This document shows, in pieces, positions 18,603-26,803 of a DNA stretch of 64,000 nucleotides; positions within the stretch are counted from its first letter, which is position 1; the number at the start of each line of letters is the position of its first letter. The notes beneath the pieces were generated by a model, which saw only the letters and a list, made by a program, of their open reading frames with translations, searched no databases and had not been told where the DNA came from. Source of the stretch: Nitrospira defluvii (lineage in GTDB: Bacteria; Nitrospirota; Nitrospiria; Nitrospirales; Nitrospiraceae); assembly GCA_011525625.1 (NCBI GenBank), contig WYAX01000024.1, positions 62,001 through 126,000 on the forward strand, read 5' to 3'. A program made the position numbers and the translations under genes.

Positions 18603-20621
18603 CTAGCGGTCGATGAAGAGGCTGCCCTGGTTCTCCAGGTAGGTCCGCCGATTGAGCCGTTCCGGCCGCGCCCCTGCCGGTGCGGAAGGCACGGAGGAAT
18701 AGTCGTCCCGTCCTTCGAGATCCAGAAACGCGCCGACACTCGTATCGGCGCCAAGCCCGAGCCCTCGGCCGACCGCATATTGATCCGCTCCGCCTTCTTC
18801 GATGAAGAGCCCCCATCCTCCTAGGTCGGCCATGCCTAATCCTGTCGAGGCCGGCAGGTCGTAGAAGTCGCTGTCCGAACCCCCATCGACGGCCAGGGCC
18901 ACGCTGCCGTCCCAGGCGGTGCCGCCGTTGTAGAACGGACCTTTTGAACCATATCGATCCTTGCCCTGGTAATCGATGGTCAGACCCACTCCGAAATGTG
19001 CCGCACTGCCGTGGCCATACCGCGCCGCCTGATGCTCATCGTCTCCTGCCAGATCGAGGGTAACGCCGACTCCGAAGAAATAGCCGTGTCCTTGGGAAAA
19101 GTTCGCGCTGCGATACCGATCTCGACCGGCCAGATCGATCAGGAGGCCCCAGCCGCCGGCCAGACTCTGTGCCCGTTGCGCCGGTTGTTTGCTGAAGACG
19201 CGAAGCCCGGCACCCGTTCCAAGCCCGAAACAATCGTATTGATACGAAGGGTCTTGCGGGCGCGCGTGCGGAGTCTCGCTCTCGTTGTAGGCGCTGGGGT
19301 ATCGTCCGCCGCACTCGTACGCATCGTTTCCGGCCACATCGATCAACGCCCCGATGCCCAGAGGGCCTCCAAATCCAAGCGCGTAGCCATGGCTCGTATA
19401 CCGGTCGTCGCCTGCACGGTCCACCAGGAGGCCGAATCCCCCGAAGGCCGCCCCTTGGGTAAACCGGCTTCCTTCATAGACATCGTGGCCTTCTCCATCA
19501 TACAGGATGCCGAGCCCCGCGAGGCCGACCCCGCCGGAGCCTGGCGTCAATCGATAGGTATCGTCGCCTCTCTGGTCGATCACGATGCCGATCCCCGCGC
19601 GTCCGGTGGCGAGCCCCAGTGGAGCCGGTTGATACGTGTCGTTGCCGCTCAGGTCGATCACCATGCTATTGCCGAGATCGCTGTTCGGGCTGGCACCGAT
19701 GACGCCGCGGTAGCTGTCGTTGCCGCCCAGGTCGATGATCAGCGCTGCGCCCCGGTCGAGGTCGTACGTATTGGGGCCGTATCCACCGATGACTAGCAAC
19801 CCGTAAGACGTTTGTTGTGCCAGCAGGATGTCCCCGGTGATGCCGGGGACGCTTTGTGCGAGCGGTTTCCGGTGCTGTAGAGCAATCTCCAGTTGCTGGA
19901 GAAACTTTCTGTTCCCAAGCCGGGCTAAGCGTTGGGCGGCGGTGATGAGTGAGCCGTAGTCGACCTGCCGCATGAGCAAGGTGGCGTAAGTTCCCGCCGC
20001 CTCCGCCTCTGCCAGGCGGGCCGGGGGCGTGATTTGCGGCGTGAATTGCTCGACGAGCGAACGGGACTGAGAAAAGAGAAACTCCCGATCCTGCGGCGAC
20101 AAATGCCGCAGCGCCTGTTCGCGGTCTTGATAGGCCTGCTCGAGCACGTCCGTGAGAAACGTCAGCAATTCCTCGCTGGCCAGGGTGACGGGAAACGTCG
20201 GCGGCGCGAAGGAGGCACCGGTGCGATCCATCCCGCCTTCCAGAATATCGATCACGGCCGGCAACCCCTCGACACCTGATTCGGCGGCGGTCGAGGCTAA
20301 CAGCCCGGCCCGTTCGAGTGCGGCGAGACCCTCCCAGGGATCGGCCAGCGTACGCAGGACGAGGTCGCGTTTGAATTGCGCCGTCTTGTTGGATTGATCG
20401 GCGAGGCTTTTTCGCAGGGCCGGAAGGGTGACGTTGAGATTGTCTTGCAGTTCCGGTTCGACAAGGTCTTTCAGCCGCGCCACCACTGCCAGCTCTTGCC
20501 GGTCGATCTGCTGGTCCGGCGGTGGTGTGACGGCGAACAGTGTGGAGAGCTTGGCACAGCCGCTCAAGAGGATCGCAAGCGCCAAGACCATCAGGAGCCC
20601 GAGGCGTCGATGCGAAGGCAT
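18603..20621 (-). CDS. Lipoprotein with 12-13 Gly/Asp beta-repeats
   Basis: 672 residues. A lipoprotein signal (GLLMVLALAILLSGC) is followed by a helical domain of about 270 residues and then by a long array of units of the form GxGxxIDxxGxDxY, for example AALIIDLGGNDSY, GIGIVIDQRGDDTY and GWGLLIDLAGRDRY, at least twelve of them up to the C-terminus. The spacing and regular Asp/Gly/Tyr suggest a beta-helix or propeller with bound cations, located on the cell envelope. The start is set at MPSHRRLG to give a normal signal peptide. It lies downstream of otsA on the same strand with a 123-base gap. No named family was recognised. Confidence 0.7.
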   Translation of the reverse strand: MPSHRRLGLLMVLALAILLSGCAKLSTLFAVTPPPDQQIDRQELAVVARLKDLVEPELQDNLNVTLPALRKSLADQSNKTAQFKRDLVLRTLADPWEGLAALERAGLLASTAAESGVEGLPAVIDILEGGMDRTGASFAPPTFPVTLASEELLTFLTDVLEQAYQDREQALRHLSPQDREFLFSQSRSLVEQFTPQITPPARLAEAEAAGTYATLLMRQVDYGSLITAAQRLARLGNRKFLQQLEIALQHRKPLAQSVPGITGDILLAQQTSYGLLVIGGYGPNTYDLDRGAALIIDLGGNDSYRGVIGASPNSDLGNSMVIDLSGNDTYQPAPLGLATGRAGIGIVIDQRGDDTYRLTPGSGGVGLAGLGILYDGEGHDVYEGSRFTQGAAFGGFGLLVDRAGDDRYTSHGYALGFGGPLGIGALIDVAGNDAYECGGRYPSAYNESETPHARPQDPSYQYDCFGLGTGAGLRVFSKQPAQRAQSLAGGWGLLIDLAGRDRYRSANFSQGHGYFFGVGVTLDLAGDDEHQAARYGHGSAAHFGVGLTIDYQGKDRYGSKGPFYNGGTAWDGSVALAVDGGSDSDFYDLPASTGLGMADLGGWGLFIEEGGADQYAVGRGLGLGADTSVGAFLDLEGRDDYSSVPSAPAGARPERLNRRTYLENQGSLFIDR

Positions 20622-20744
20622 GAGGCGGCCTCTTTTCGGGATGACCCTCCGAATCGACTCACGGTGGAGGGGAGCGGCCGAGCGGTCGTCGGGCTCTGTG
20701 ATCGGGCCGATCACCGGTGGGCTCCGGGAATGGGCGGATGACGG

Positions 20745-22271
20745 TCAATCAAGCGAAGCACTATCATGAGGGGGGAGGATTCCCGCATCGCGCAGACAGT
20801 CGTCGGCCCAGGCTTGAATATCGTGCGCCGCCAGATAGGTCCGCATGCGATGCATCCGTTCCCGGCGCTCCTGCAACGGCATTTCCAACGCCTGGCGAAT
20901 CGAGTCGGCCACACCCTCGGGGTCGTAGGGGTTGATGACTACCGCATCGGACAGTTCTTCCGCCGCGCCGGCCATGTGGCTCACGAGTAACACGCCCTTC
21001 TCGTCCACTTGGCTGGCGACATATTCCTTCGCAACCAGGTTCATGCCGTCGTAGACGGAACTGACGAGCGCCAAGTCCGCCATGCGGTAGTAGGCCGCCA
21101 GGGTGTCCATGCCGGTCCGGCCTTCCCGGAACTCGATCGGCCGCCAACGCGAGGCATGAGCGCTGCGGGGATTGGAGATACTGCAGTACCGCATGTTGAT
21201 GTCGTTCACCGTCTCGCGGATCAATTCACGGTAGCGTCGATAGGCTTCCACGTCCCCTCGGGTCGGCACCGCGATTTGGATGAAGGTGAAGCGGCCACGG
21301 TATTGCGGGAACTGCTGAAAGAATGCATCGATCGCCCACAAGCGTTTGAGGAGTCCCTTTGTATAGTCGAGGCGGTCCACCCCGAGCCCAATGCGCACCT
21401 CCGGCTGAAAGACGTGCAGGTTGCGAAGGACATCCATCGAGCGGGTGACCTGAGGCGATTGAGCCCGCTCGGACCACGTGTGAAAGCCGATGCTGATCGG
21501 GCGGGACACCACCCTGGTCGCATGGCCCTTGTACTCGAGGTGGCCGCCGTCCGCGTGAAGGTCCGCGCCCAGGAACTCTTTTGCGCATTCGATAAAACAA
21601 TGGAGAAAACTTTGTGTCTGGAACATCAGCAGATCGCAGGTGAGCAGGGACTCCAGCACTTCGCGTCGCTCCGGCAGAATGCGAAAGGCATCCGGGCCCG
21701 GCCAGGGGATATGCCAGAACATGGCGACCGGCTGTTTCGGCAACGAGGCCTTTACTATGCCGGGGAGCAGCGCCAGGTGAAAATCGTGCACCCAGACGAA
21801 CCCGGGCTTCGTCTGAAGTTCGCCCAGCACCACTTCGGCGAAGCGGGCATTCATGGCTTGGTAGGCGTGCCAATAGGCTTTGCGGTAGTCGACGCGATCC
21901 AAGGTCAAGTGGCACAAGGGCCAGAGCACCTGGTTCGCATAGCCTTGATACCCGCCTTTGATCTCGCCCGAATCCAGCCACACACGGTGGAGTCTGTAGG
22001 TCGGGGCGTCGGGCGGGACTTCAACGGTCATATCCTGATCCACCACGTCGCGGTCGGCCTTGCCGCTGCCCCAGGCAATCCAGGTCCCGCCGAGGCGCCG
22101 CATCATCGGGTCCAGCGCAGAGACGAGCCCTCCGGAGGTCCGTTCCCAGATGAGGTGGTTTTTGACCAGACGGTGTTCGTAGGGCTCACGATTCGAGACG
22201 ATGATGAGGCGGGCGAGGGAGAGGTCGCGTTCGCGTTGCGCCGCTTCGAGGGGAGCGTGAGACGTGTTCAT
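20745..22271 (-). CDS. otsA: Trehalose-6-phosphate synthase (GT20)
   Basis: 508 residues. It transfers glucose from a nucleotide sugar to glucose-6-phosphate in trehalose synthesis, an osmolyte and stress pathway. Family motifs: LIIVSNREPYEHR at the N-terminus, WVHDFHLALLPG, AMFWHIPWPGPDAFRILP, RLDYTKGLLKRL, and VSSVYDGMNLVAKEY near the C-terminus. The related glucosylglycerol-phosphate synthases share these motifs, so that product is possible. No trehalose-phosphatase (otsB) domain is fused or adjacent. The ATG follows GAGGGTGG. Confidence 0.88.
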   Translation of the reverse strand: MNTSHAPLEAAQRERDLSLARLIIVSNREPYEHRLVKNHLIWERTSGGLVSALDPMMRRLGGTWIAWGSGKADRDVVDQDMTVEVPPDAPTYRLHRVWLDSGEIKGGYQGYANQVLWPLCHLTLDRVDYRKAYWHAYQAMNARFAEVVLGELQTKPGFVWVHDFHLALLPGIVKASLPKQPVAMFWHIPWPGPDAFRILPERREVLESLLTCDLLMFQTQSFLHCFIECAKEFLGADLHADGGHLEYKGHATRVVSRPISIGFHTWSERAQSPQVTRSMDVLRNLHVFQPEVRIGLGVDRLDYTKGLLKRLWAIDAFFQQFPQYRGRFTFIQIAVPTRGDVEAYRRYRELIRETVNDINMRYCSISNPRSAHASRWRPIEFREGRTGMDTLAAYYRMADLALVSSVYDGMNLVAKEYVASQVDEKGVLLVSHMAGAAEELSDAVVINPYDPEGVADSIRQALEMPLQERRERMHRMRTYLAAHDIQAWADDCLRDAGILPPHDSASLD

Positions 22272-22509
22272 CTGCCACCCTCACGCTCCCAGAGAGCTGA
22301 CATCGGCTGTATTCTGACCATGGATTGAAAATAGGAGCCTTTCTCCCGCCTGTCAAGCAGGGAAGCGTGAGCCACAAGAGCGTATGGCTGGTGCTCGATA
22401 GCGAGAAGGGCACGATGCCGGGGGCCGGTCGGTCGGGGGAGAAATGAAATATTCCGAAAGCGTCTGGCTCCGGTCTGCGGAACTCAGATTCCAGGCCATT
22501 GGCTATCGG

Positions 22510-23679
22510 CTATCTGCCATCAGCTCTTTTCTTCCGGAGGCTGCCGGCCACCATGCGGAACTCAAAGAGACGGCATTCGATTGCGCCGTTGAAGAGAGGA
22601 ACGCGCCGGGAAGGGGCCAACCGCAGCAGCCCGGGAAGTTTCATGTCGGCGGTAAACATCTGGACGGTCCAGTTGCAGAAATGTTTCTTCAGGTGATCGC
22701 CGAACTGCGGGTAGAAGGCCTTGAGTGATTCGCTGTCCCCCATGCGCTGGCCATAAGGCGGGTTGGTGACCAGCAGGCCCGTTTCGGCCGGCGCGGGGAG
22801 TTCCCGTGCATCACCTTGCCGTAACGTGACGAGTTCGCTGCAACCGGCGATGGCCAAATTGGCTCCGATCGACGTGAGGGCAGTGGCGCTGTGGTCGGCG
22901 GCGTGGATCAGGCCTGCTGTACCGTCGATTTCCCGTCCTTTGAGTTCGGCGCGAAGAGCCTCGGCCGGGCGGGGATCGTAGGAGAGCAGTTTCTCGAAGG
23001 CGAATCGGCGACCGATGCCGGGGGCGACCCGACGAGCCATCAACGCGGCCTCCACCACGAAGGTTCCGCTGCCGCACATGGGATCGTAGAGCAGGGTGTC
23101 CGGCGTCCAATTGGCAAGACGCAAGATTCCGGCGGCAAGATTTTCCCGAATCGGCGCCTCGCCGGCCGACTTCCTCCAGCCCCGCTTGAACAGTGGCTCG
23201 CCGGAGGTGTCCAGGTAAAACGTGCACTGGGTGCTGTCCAGGTACACGGCGATCAACATGTCCGGCGCATGAGTGTCCACCGACGGGCGTCTGCCTCTGG
23301 CATGCTGAAATCGGTCGCACACCGCGTCCTTCACACGCAGGGTCACGAAGTCCAGACTCCTGAGCGGGCAGCGGTGCGCGCTCACCTTCACTTTGATCCG
23401 CTGCTGCGGCGTGAACCAGTCCTGCCAGCGAATGGCGTGGGCCGCGTCGTACACATCGTGTTCGTCGCGATAACTGCCTTCGGCGATACGCAGGAGGACA
23501 CGGCTGGCAACGCGGCTTTCGAGGTTCACGCGGTAGCAGAGGGTGAGGGGGCCGGAAAACGCGACACCCCCTGCGGTCGGCTTGATATCGGCGGCGCCCA
23601 GGTCCGCCAGTTCCTGGGCGAGCACCGGCTCAAGGCCTCGGGGACAGGGTGTAAAAAAAAGGTGAAGTGTGTTATCCAT
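22510..23679 (-). CDS. THUMP-domain class I RNA methyltransferase (RlmL-type)
   Basis: 389 residues. The N-terminal half is a ferredoxin-like plus THUMP RNA-binding domain (PCPRGLEPVLAQEL, AHRCPLRSLDF), followed by a Rossmann methyltransferase with DPMCGSGTFVVEAALMA and the catalytic TNPPYGQRMG. This is the pattern of enzymes that make N2-methylguanosine in 23S rRNA or tRNA. The C-terminal half of a fused RlmKL is absent, as in many bacteria. It is divergent from the NUDIX gene with only 34 bases between the starts. Confidence 0.88.
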   Translation of the reverse strand: MDNTLHLFFTPCPRGLEPVLAQELADLGAADIKPTAGGVAFSGPLTLCYRVNLESRVASRVLLRIAEGSYRDEHDVYDAAHAIRWQDWFTPQQRIKVKVSAHRCPLRSLDFVTLRVKDAVCDRFQHARGRRPSVDTHAPDMLIAVYLDSTQCTFYLDTSGEPLFKRGWRKSAGEAPIRENLAAGILRLANWTPDTLLYDPMCGSGTFVVEAALMARRVAPGIGRRFAFEKLLSYDPRPAEALRAELKGREIDGTAGLIHAADHSATALTSIGANLAIAGCSELVTLRQGDARELPAPAETGLLVTNPPYGQRMGDSESLKAFYPQFGDHLKKHFCNWTVQMFTADMKLPGLLRLAPSRRVPLFNGAIECRLFEFRMVAGSLRKKRADGR

Positions 23680-23713
23680 TTCTGTCGTTCTGCTGTCCTT
23701 ATCGAGGGGCTAC

Positions 23714-24256
23714 ATGAAGTTTTGCAGCGAATGCGGGGCCGGGCTGTCGACACGAATTCCCCCAGGCGATAATTTGCCGCGGTTCGTCTGCGATACCTGT
23801 CAGGCCATCCATTACATCAATCCGAAAATCGTCGCCGGCTGTATTCCCGAATGGGAGGACAAGATCTTGCTCTGTCGCCGGGCGATCGAACCGCGCATCG
23901 GTCACTGGACCTTTCCCGCCGGCTTCATGGAAATCGGAGAGAGCACCGAGCAGGCGGCGATCCGAGAGACCTTCGAGGAAGCCCATGCCGATGTGGAAAT
24001 CACGTCTCTCTATGCCGTGTTGAGCCTGCCCCGCATCAGCCAGGTGCATATGGTGTTTCGCGGTGTCCTGCACAAACCGGAATTTAAACCCGGTACGGAA
24101 AGTTTGGATGTCAGACTGTTCGCGTTGGACGAGATTCCCTGGGACGACCTGGCCTTTCCCGTTATCCAGGAAGCCCTCGAACGCTACGTGGCCGACGTCG
24201 CCCGCGGCACCTTCCCCATGCATTTCGGCAGCGTCCTTCCCCGGATGAAATCCTGA
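23714..24256 (+). CDS. NUDIX hydrolase with N-terminal zinc ribbon
   Basis: 180 residues. The N-terminus has two CxxC pairs (CSECG and CDTC) forming a zinc ribbon, followed by a NUDIX box GFMEIGESTEQAAIRETFEE. This arrangement is that of the ADP-ribose/NADH-pyrophosphatase side of the family, though the tail after the box (EEAHA) departs slightly from the usual EExGU. The substrate is uncertain. The start MKFCSEC has GAGGGG at a suitable distance; the upstream frame from 23669 would overlap the divergent gene. Confidence 0.85.
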   Translation: MKFCSECGAGLSTRIPPGDNLPRFVCDTCQAIHYINPKIVAGCIPEWEDKILLCRRAIEPRIGHWTFPAGFMEIGESTEQAAIRETFEEAHADVEITSLYAVLSLPRISQVHMVFRGVLHKPEFKPGTESLDVRLFALDEIPWDDLAFPVIQEALERYVADVARGTFPMHFGSVLPRMKS

Positions 24257-24262
24257 CAGATT

Positions 24263-24401
24263 CGTGAAACGTCAAACGTGAAAGGTGAAATGTTGACTCA
24301 CGGAAGCGGCGGTCGACCACACGGTGCGCAAAGAAGAATGCTCAATTCATCCTCCACGCCTTGGGTTTCACTTCTCACGTTTGACGTGTCACCTTTCACG
24401 C
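24263..24401. repeat. Imperfect inverted repeat between convergent genes
   Basis: The left arm around 24263-24290 reads CGTGAAACGTCAAACGTGAA, and the complement of the right arm (24366-24401) contains CACGTCAAACGTGAGAAGTG. Shared core units are ACGTCAAACGTGA and AAGGTGA. It sits between the stops of the NUDIX gene and the carrier-like gene, so it may work as a bidirectional terminator or be a dispersed repeat. Confidence 0.5.
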
Positions 24402-24404
24402 GCC

Positions 24405-24713
24405 TCAGTTGCGGCCGGGCATGATGAGCCCCGACTCATCGGCCGGCGGATGCAGGAACAGGAATCCCTTGTCTGCCTGAAAATCCACCGTCATCCCAGT
24501 TGTCCGATGCGCGCTGGCCCTGTCCAAGGCCACCGTGACACCGTCGATCTGTTCCACCGCGTCATCCTCACGGGTCGTCGATTCCAGGGTAATCGACAGC
24601 GAGAGGCGTTGTGCGTTCACGTCGCGCACGGCGATCCGCACGATAGGGTCCTCCGGATGTTCCTGGATCAACGTGCGTAAGCGTTCGACTGCCGTTTGGG
24701 TGAAGGTCAGCAT
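24405..24713 (-). CDS. A-type carrier (HesB/IscA)-like protein lacking cysteines
   Basis: 102 residues. The sequence keeps the HesB/IscA pattern from end to end: LTFTQTAVERLRTLIQE, a beta core with RIAVRDVNAQRLSLSI, GVTVALDRASAHRTTGMTVDFQ and KGFLFLHPPADESG. The three cluster-binding cysteines of true A-type carriers are absent (one is in the first loop, two in the C-terminal CGC). It therefore cannot carry an Fe-S cluster in the usual way. The start is at MLTF, with GGAG eight bases upstream, and lies two bases after the toxin stop, so the three genes from 25211 form one coupled operon. Confidence 0.7.
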   Translation of the reverse strand: MLTFTQTAVERLRTLIQEHPEDPIVRIAVRDVNAQRLSLSITLESTTREDDAVEQIDGVTVALDRASAHRTTGMTVDFQADKGFLFLHPPADESGLIMPGRN

Positions 24714-24715
24714 CG

Positions 24716-24991
24716 TCACGCTCCGGATGTCCGGCCTGAGGGCGGGTTGTGTTGGATATAGTGAATGTCTACAAGCTGCTCGGCCCGGTCGATCGAGTAA
24801 AAAATCCGCCAGTCGCCGACCGCATACTTATGGATGCCGGGAAGATCGGCGGCGACCGGTTCATGCCGGAGGTTGTCGACGTTGGAGGCGAGCCACTTCG
24901 TTTTGTCGAACAGCCGTTGCGCCATGGCTGGCTCGGCGGCGCGGAGGTCGGTGATCACATCGGGGCGAAAGGCGAGGCGAAACCAGGGCAT
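24716..24991 (-). CDS. RelE/ParE-family toxin
   Basis: 91 residues. The segment LPGIHKYAVGDWRIFYSIDRAEQLVDIHYIQH is the typical core and C-terminal strand region of RelE-type mRNA interferases, which cleave mRNA at the ribosome. The toxin overlaps closely with its antitoxin: its ATG lies one base after that gene's stop. GGTGG lies just before the start. The last residues PPSGRTSGA are not conserved in the family. The order antitoxin then toxin is the common one. Activity is not proven by sequence. Confidence 0.75.
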   Translation of the reverse strand: MPWFRLAFRPDVITDLRAAEPAMAQRLFDKTKWLASNVDNLRHEPVAADLPGIHKYAVGDWRIFYSIDRAEQLVDIHYIQHNPPSGRTSGA

Positions 24992-24992
24992 G

Positions 24993-25211
24993 TCACCACC
25001 GCAGCCCGAGCTTGTCGGCCACTTCATCACCCGTGAGACGCTCCGTCGAGGCGAGGGACTGTTTGAGGCGGTCGCGGACGGATGCCCCGAGCGGCGCGCC
25101 GAGATCCGGGTCGCCGATCAACGTGCGCAACCGGTCGTCGACCAGGCCCTGCACCAGGTCCTTCAATTCCGCCAGTGTCAGCTCGGAAAGTTTCTGTGTC
25201 GGTTCCGTCAT
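24993..25211 (-). CDS. Antitoxin of the RelE-type pair
   Basis: 72 residues, acidic-helical (KLSELTLAELKDLVQGLVDDRLRTLIG) and ending in a Gly-Leu-Arg-Trp tail. This small protein immediately precedes the toxin, so it is the likely antitoxin and repressor, although no classical DNA-binding motif is obvious. The ATG follows GGGGGAAGCC. It is called from context. Confidence 0.6.
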   Translation of the reverse strand: MTEPTQKLSELTLAELKDLVQGLVDDRLRTLIGDPDLGAPLGASVRDRLKQSLASTERLTGDEVADKLGLRW

Positions 25212-25418
25212 GGCTTCCCCCAAATCGTGACGCGAGCATACGGGGCTGGTCTCCGGAATTGCAAGACAGGGGATGGAATCGTGAAGTGGAAGGGGTCGGC
25301 CCTATGCAGCATGGAGCGTGATTTTAGACCCAGAAACTGGTGTGCTGTGCCTGCGTAGGGTGGCGATGGTCCAATTGGAAGGGTTTTGCGCAGCGGCGCA
25401 TTTTACAGGTTATATCAT

Positions 25419-25721
25419 TCAGCCATGATGGCATTCCGTGATCATCCTCTTTGTGACCGTGCCGTGCAGATGGACACCACCTAGTTGCAAAATCCCAAAG
25501 AACGGTCTAGACGAGACATCATGCGAGATTGCCGTGCGTTGAATTTCGTTCATAGCTGGGATAATGCTCTGACCAGCACCTCCGATGTGCTCCGCCGTCA
25601 CTGCCATTTGCGGCAGGAACGCAGCGGTGACGCCGGCCAATTCAAAAAGGTCGACAACGATGTCATCGAAGCACGGCTCGGTACCCCTAGTGCGCATCCA
25701 GTGCGTTTCTGCCACGGCCAC
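25419..25721 (-). CDS. Possible hypothetical protein (weak)
   Basis: A 100-residue frame from a GTG, with a hydrophobic mid-part (VVDLFELAGVTAAFLPQM). It lies between the antitoxin gene and the sigma-factor gene in a slightly AT-richer stretch. No family, signal peptide or strong ribosome site was found; an opposing frame (25485-25907) is longer but looks like a shadow of the sigma gene. It may be a decayed gene. The rest of 25212-25754 shows nothing else. Confidence 0.25.
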   Translation of the reverse strand: MAVAETHWMRTRGTEPCFDDIVVDLFELAGVTAAFLPQMAVTAEHIGGAGQSIIPAMNEIQRTAISHDVSSRPFFGILQLGGVHLHGTVTKRMITECHHG

Positions 25722-25754
25722 GCCTGCTGCGATGGAGGAATGCTAATAGACCGC

Positions 25755-26342
25755 TCACCCTCCGCAGTCCTTCCCGCCTGCCGCCTCGCACGAACAATCC
25801 AGGCACCCATGAACGGAACAGGTGCCGCAAGCCTGTTCGATCCGGCGACGCAGCGCCGCTCTGGCTCGATGGACCCGGACGGCGGCATTTTCTGGCGTGA
25901 TGCCTGACTGTTGCGCCAGGTCTTTCAGTTTGCCTTCTTGCAGATCCACGATCTGCAGAGCCTTGCGATATTCAGGCTTGAGCGTGTCCAGCAGGCTCGA
26001 GACGCATTGGCAGATCTCCTGCCGCAGTTCCGCCGCCGGTTCCTGCACATCCGGAAATTCCCTCGCCCAGGCTTCCGTCAGCCGCTCGGAGGTGGACCGT
26101 TGCCGGTAGTGATCGACCACGGCGTTGCGGAGCACTCGATAGAACCAGGCGACGACCTTTTCGTCGTCCACCCCGGCTCCGCGCTCCAGTCCACGGGCAA
26201 AGGCCGATTGCAGAATGTCTTCGGCCACGGCTCTCGATTCAACCCTCCGTTCCAGGAACGACAAGAACTCCCGGTGTCCGTTGACTAACTGCGCAATGGC
26301 CTCCGGTGAGAGTGCCGTCGAGGGTATGGATTCCTGCGTCAT
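25755..26342 (-). CDS. ECF sigma factor with cysteine-rich C-terminal tail
   Basis: 195 residues. Region 2 (FLSFLERRVESRAVAEDILQSAFARGLE, then AWFYRVLRNAVVDHYRQ) and region 4 (SLLDTLKPEYRKALQIVDLQEGKLKDLAQQSGITPENAAVRVHRARAALRRRIEQ) are clear. After region 4 comes ACGTCSVHGCLDCSC, a five-cysteine and one-histidine tail absent from ordinary ECF factors. Such tails can bind metal ions and regulate the factor directly (a known case is CorE-type sigma). No anti-sigma gene is adjacent. It is divergent from a cysteine-rich metallothionein-like gene. Confidence 0.88.
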   Translation of the reverse strand: MTQESIPSTALSPEAIAQLVNGHREFLSFLERRVESRAVAEDILQSAFARGLERGAGVDDEKVVAWFYRVLRNAVVDHYRQRSTSERLTEAWAREFPDVQEPAAELRQEICQCVSSLLDTLKPEYRKALQIVDLQEGKLKDLAQQSGITPENAAVRVHRARAALRRRIEQACGTCSVHGCLDCSCEAAGGKDCGG

Positions 26343-26372
26343 GGCGGCAGCTTACCAAACTCTTCGGCGAAC

Positions 26373-26398
26373 TGTAAGGTTTCGGAGATCACTCCGTC
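26373..26398 (+). promoter_or_regulatory. Candidate ECF-type promoter of the metallothionein-like gene
   Basis: TGTAAGG is followed after 15 bases by CGTC, the two-block layout typical of ECF sigma promoters. It lies about 50 bases before the ATG at 26449 and close to the divergent sigma gene. The exact consensus for this sigma group is not known to me. Confidence 0.35.
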
Positions 26399-26448
26399 TG
26401 CCCTTTTGAGAACGCAATCACGCGTTGTCATCACAAAGGAGTTCCACC

Positions 26449-26610
26449 ATGGCTGCTATCAAGAAATCCACCTCGCAGAAGATCGCCAAGGCAGACTGTT
26501 GCGGAACCTGCGATTGCGCAGCCTGTTCGTGCGGGTGCCAGGCCAATGCCTGTCGCTGCGCGGCTATCGATTGCCGATGTGGTTGCCGCAAGCGAACCGC
26601 CGGACGGTAG
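26449..26610 (+). CDS. Metallothionein-like cysteine-rich peptide
   Basis: 53 residues with twelve cysteines, mostly as CxC, CxxC and CC (for example DCCGTCDCAACSCGCQ), and a basic N-terminal (KKSTSQK) and C-terminal tail. This is a metal-binding composition; there is no signal peptide, so it is cytosolic. AAAGGAG stands just before the ATG. It is divergent from an ECF sigma gene with its own cysteine-rich tail and is followed by a strong hairpin terminator. It is not a named metallothionein family that I can assign. Confidence 0.8.
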   Translation: MAAIKKSTSQKIAKADCCGTCDCAACSCGCQANACRCAAIDCRCGCRKRTAGR

Positions 26611-26620
26611 GCGGCTCTGT

Positions 26621-26649
26621 CCCGGCCCGCCGGACTCCGGCGGGCCGGG
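26621..26649 (+). terminator. Terminator after the metallothionein-like gene
   Basis: A perfect 13-base GC stem (CCCGGCCCGCCGG and its complement) with a three-base loop begins ten bases after the stop codon. No T-run follows. Confidence 0.6.
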
Positions 26650-26803
26650 ACTCGGATCGTCACAAGCCACGCCACGCGCCGGCATTGTGAGGACCTCGCC
26701 ACTCGCGTATCATGCGTGATCGCACTGCGTTCGTCTCGCCCCTCGGGAAGTCATACGGTGTAGGACGTGGCGGTGATCAGACAACCCTGGACCCCAACGC
26801 GTC

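Noticed and set aside
21009..22328. A 439-residue plus-strand frame opposite otsA
   Set aside because: It overlaps the complete trehalose-phosphate synthase gene and has no motif or start signal.
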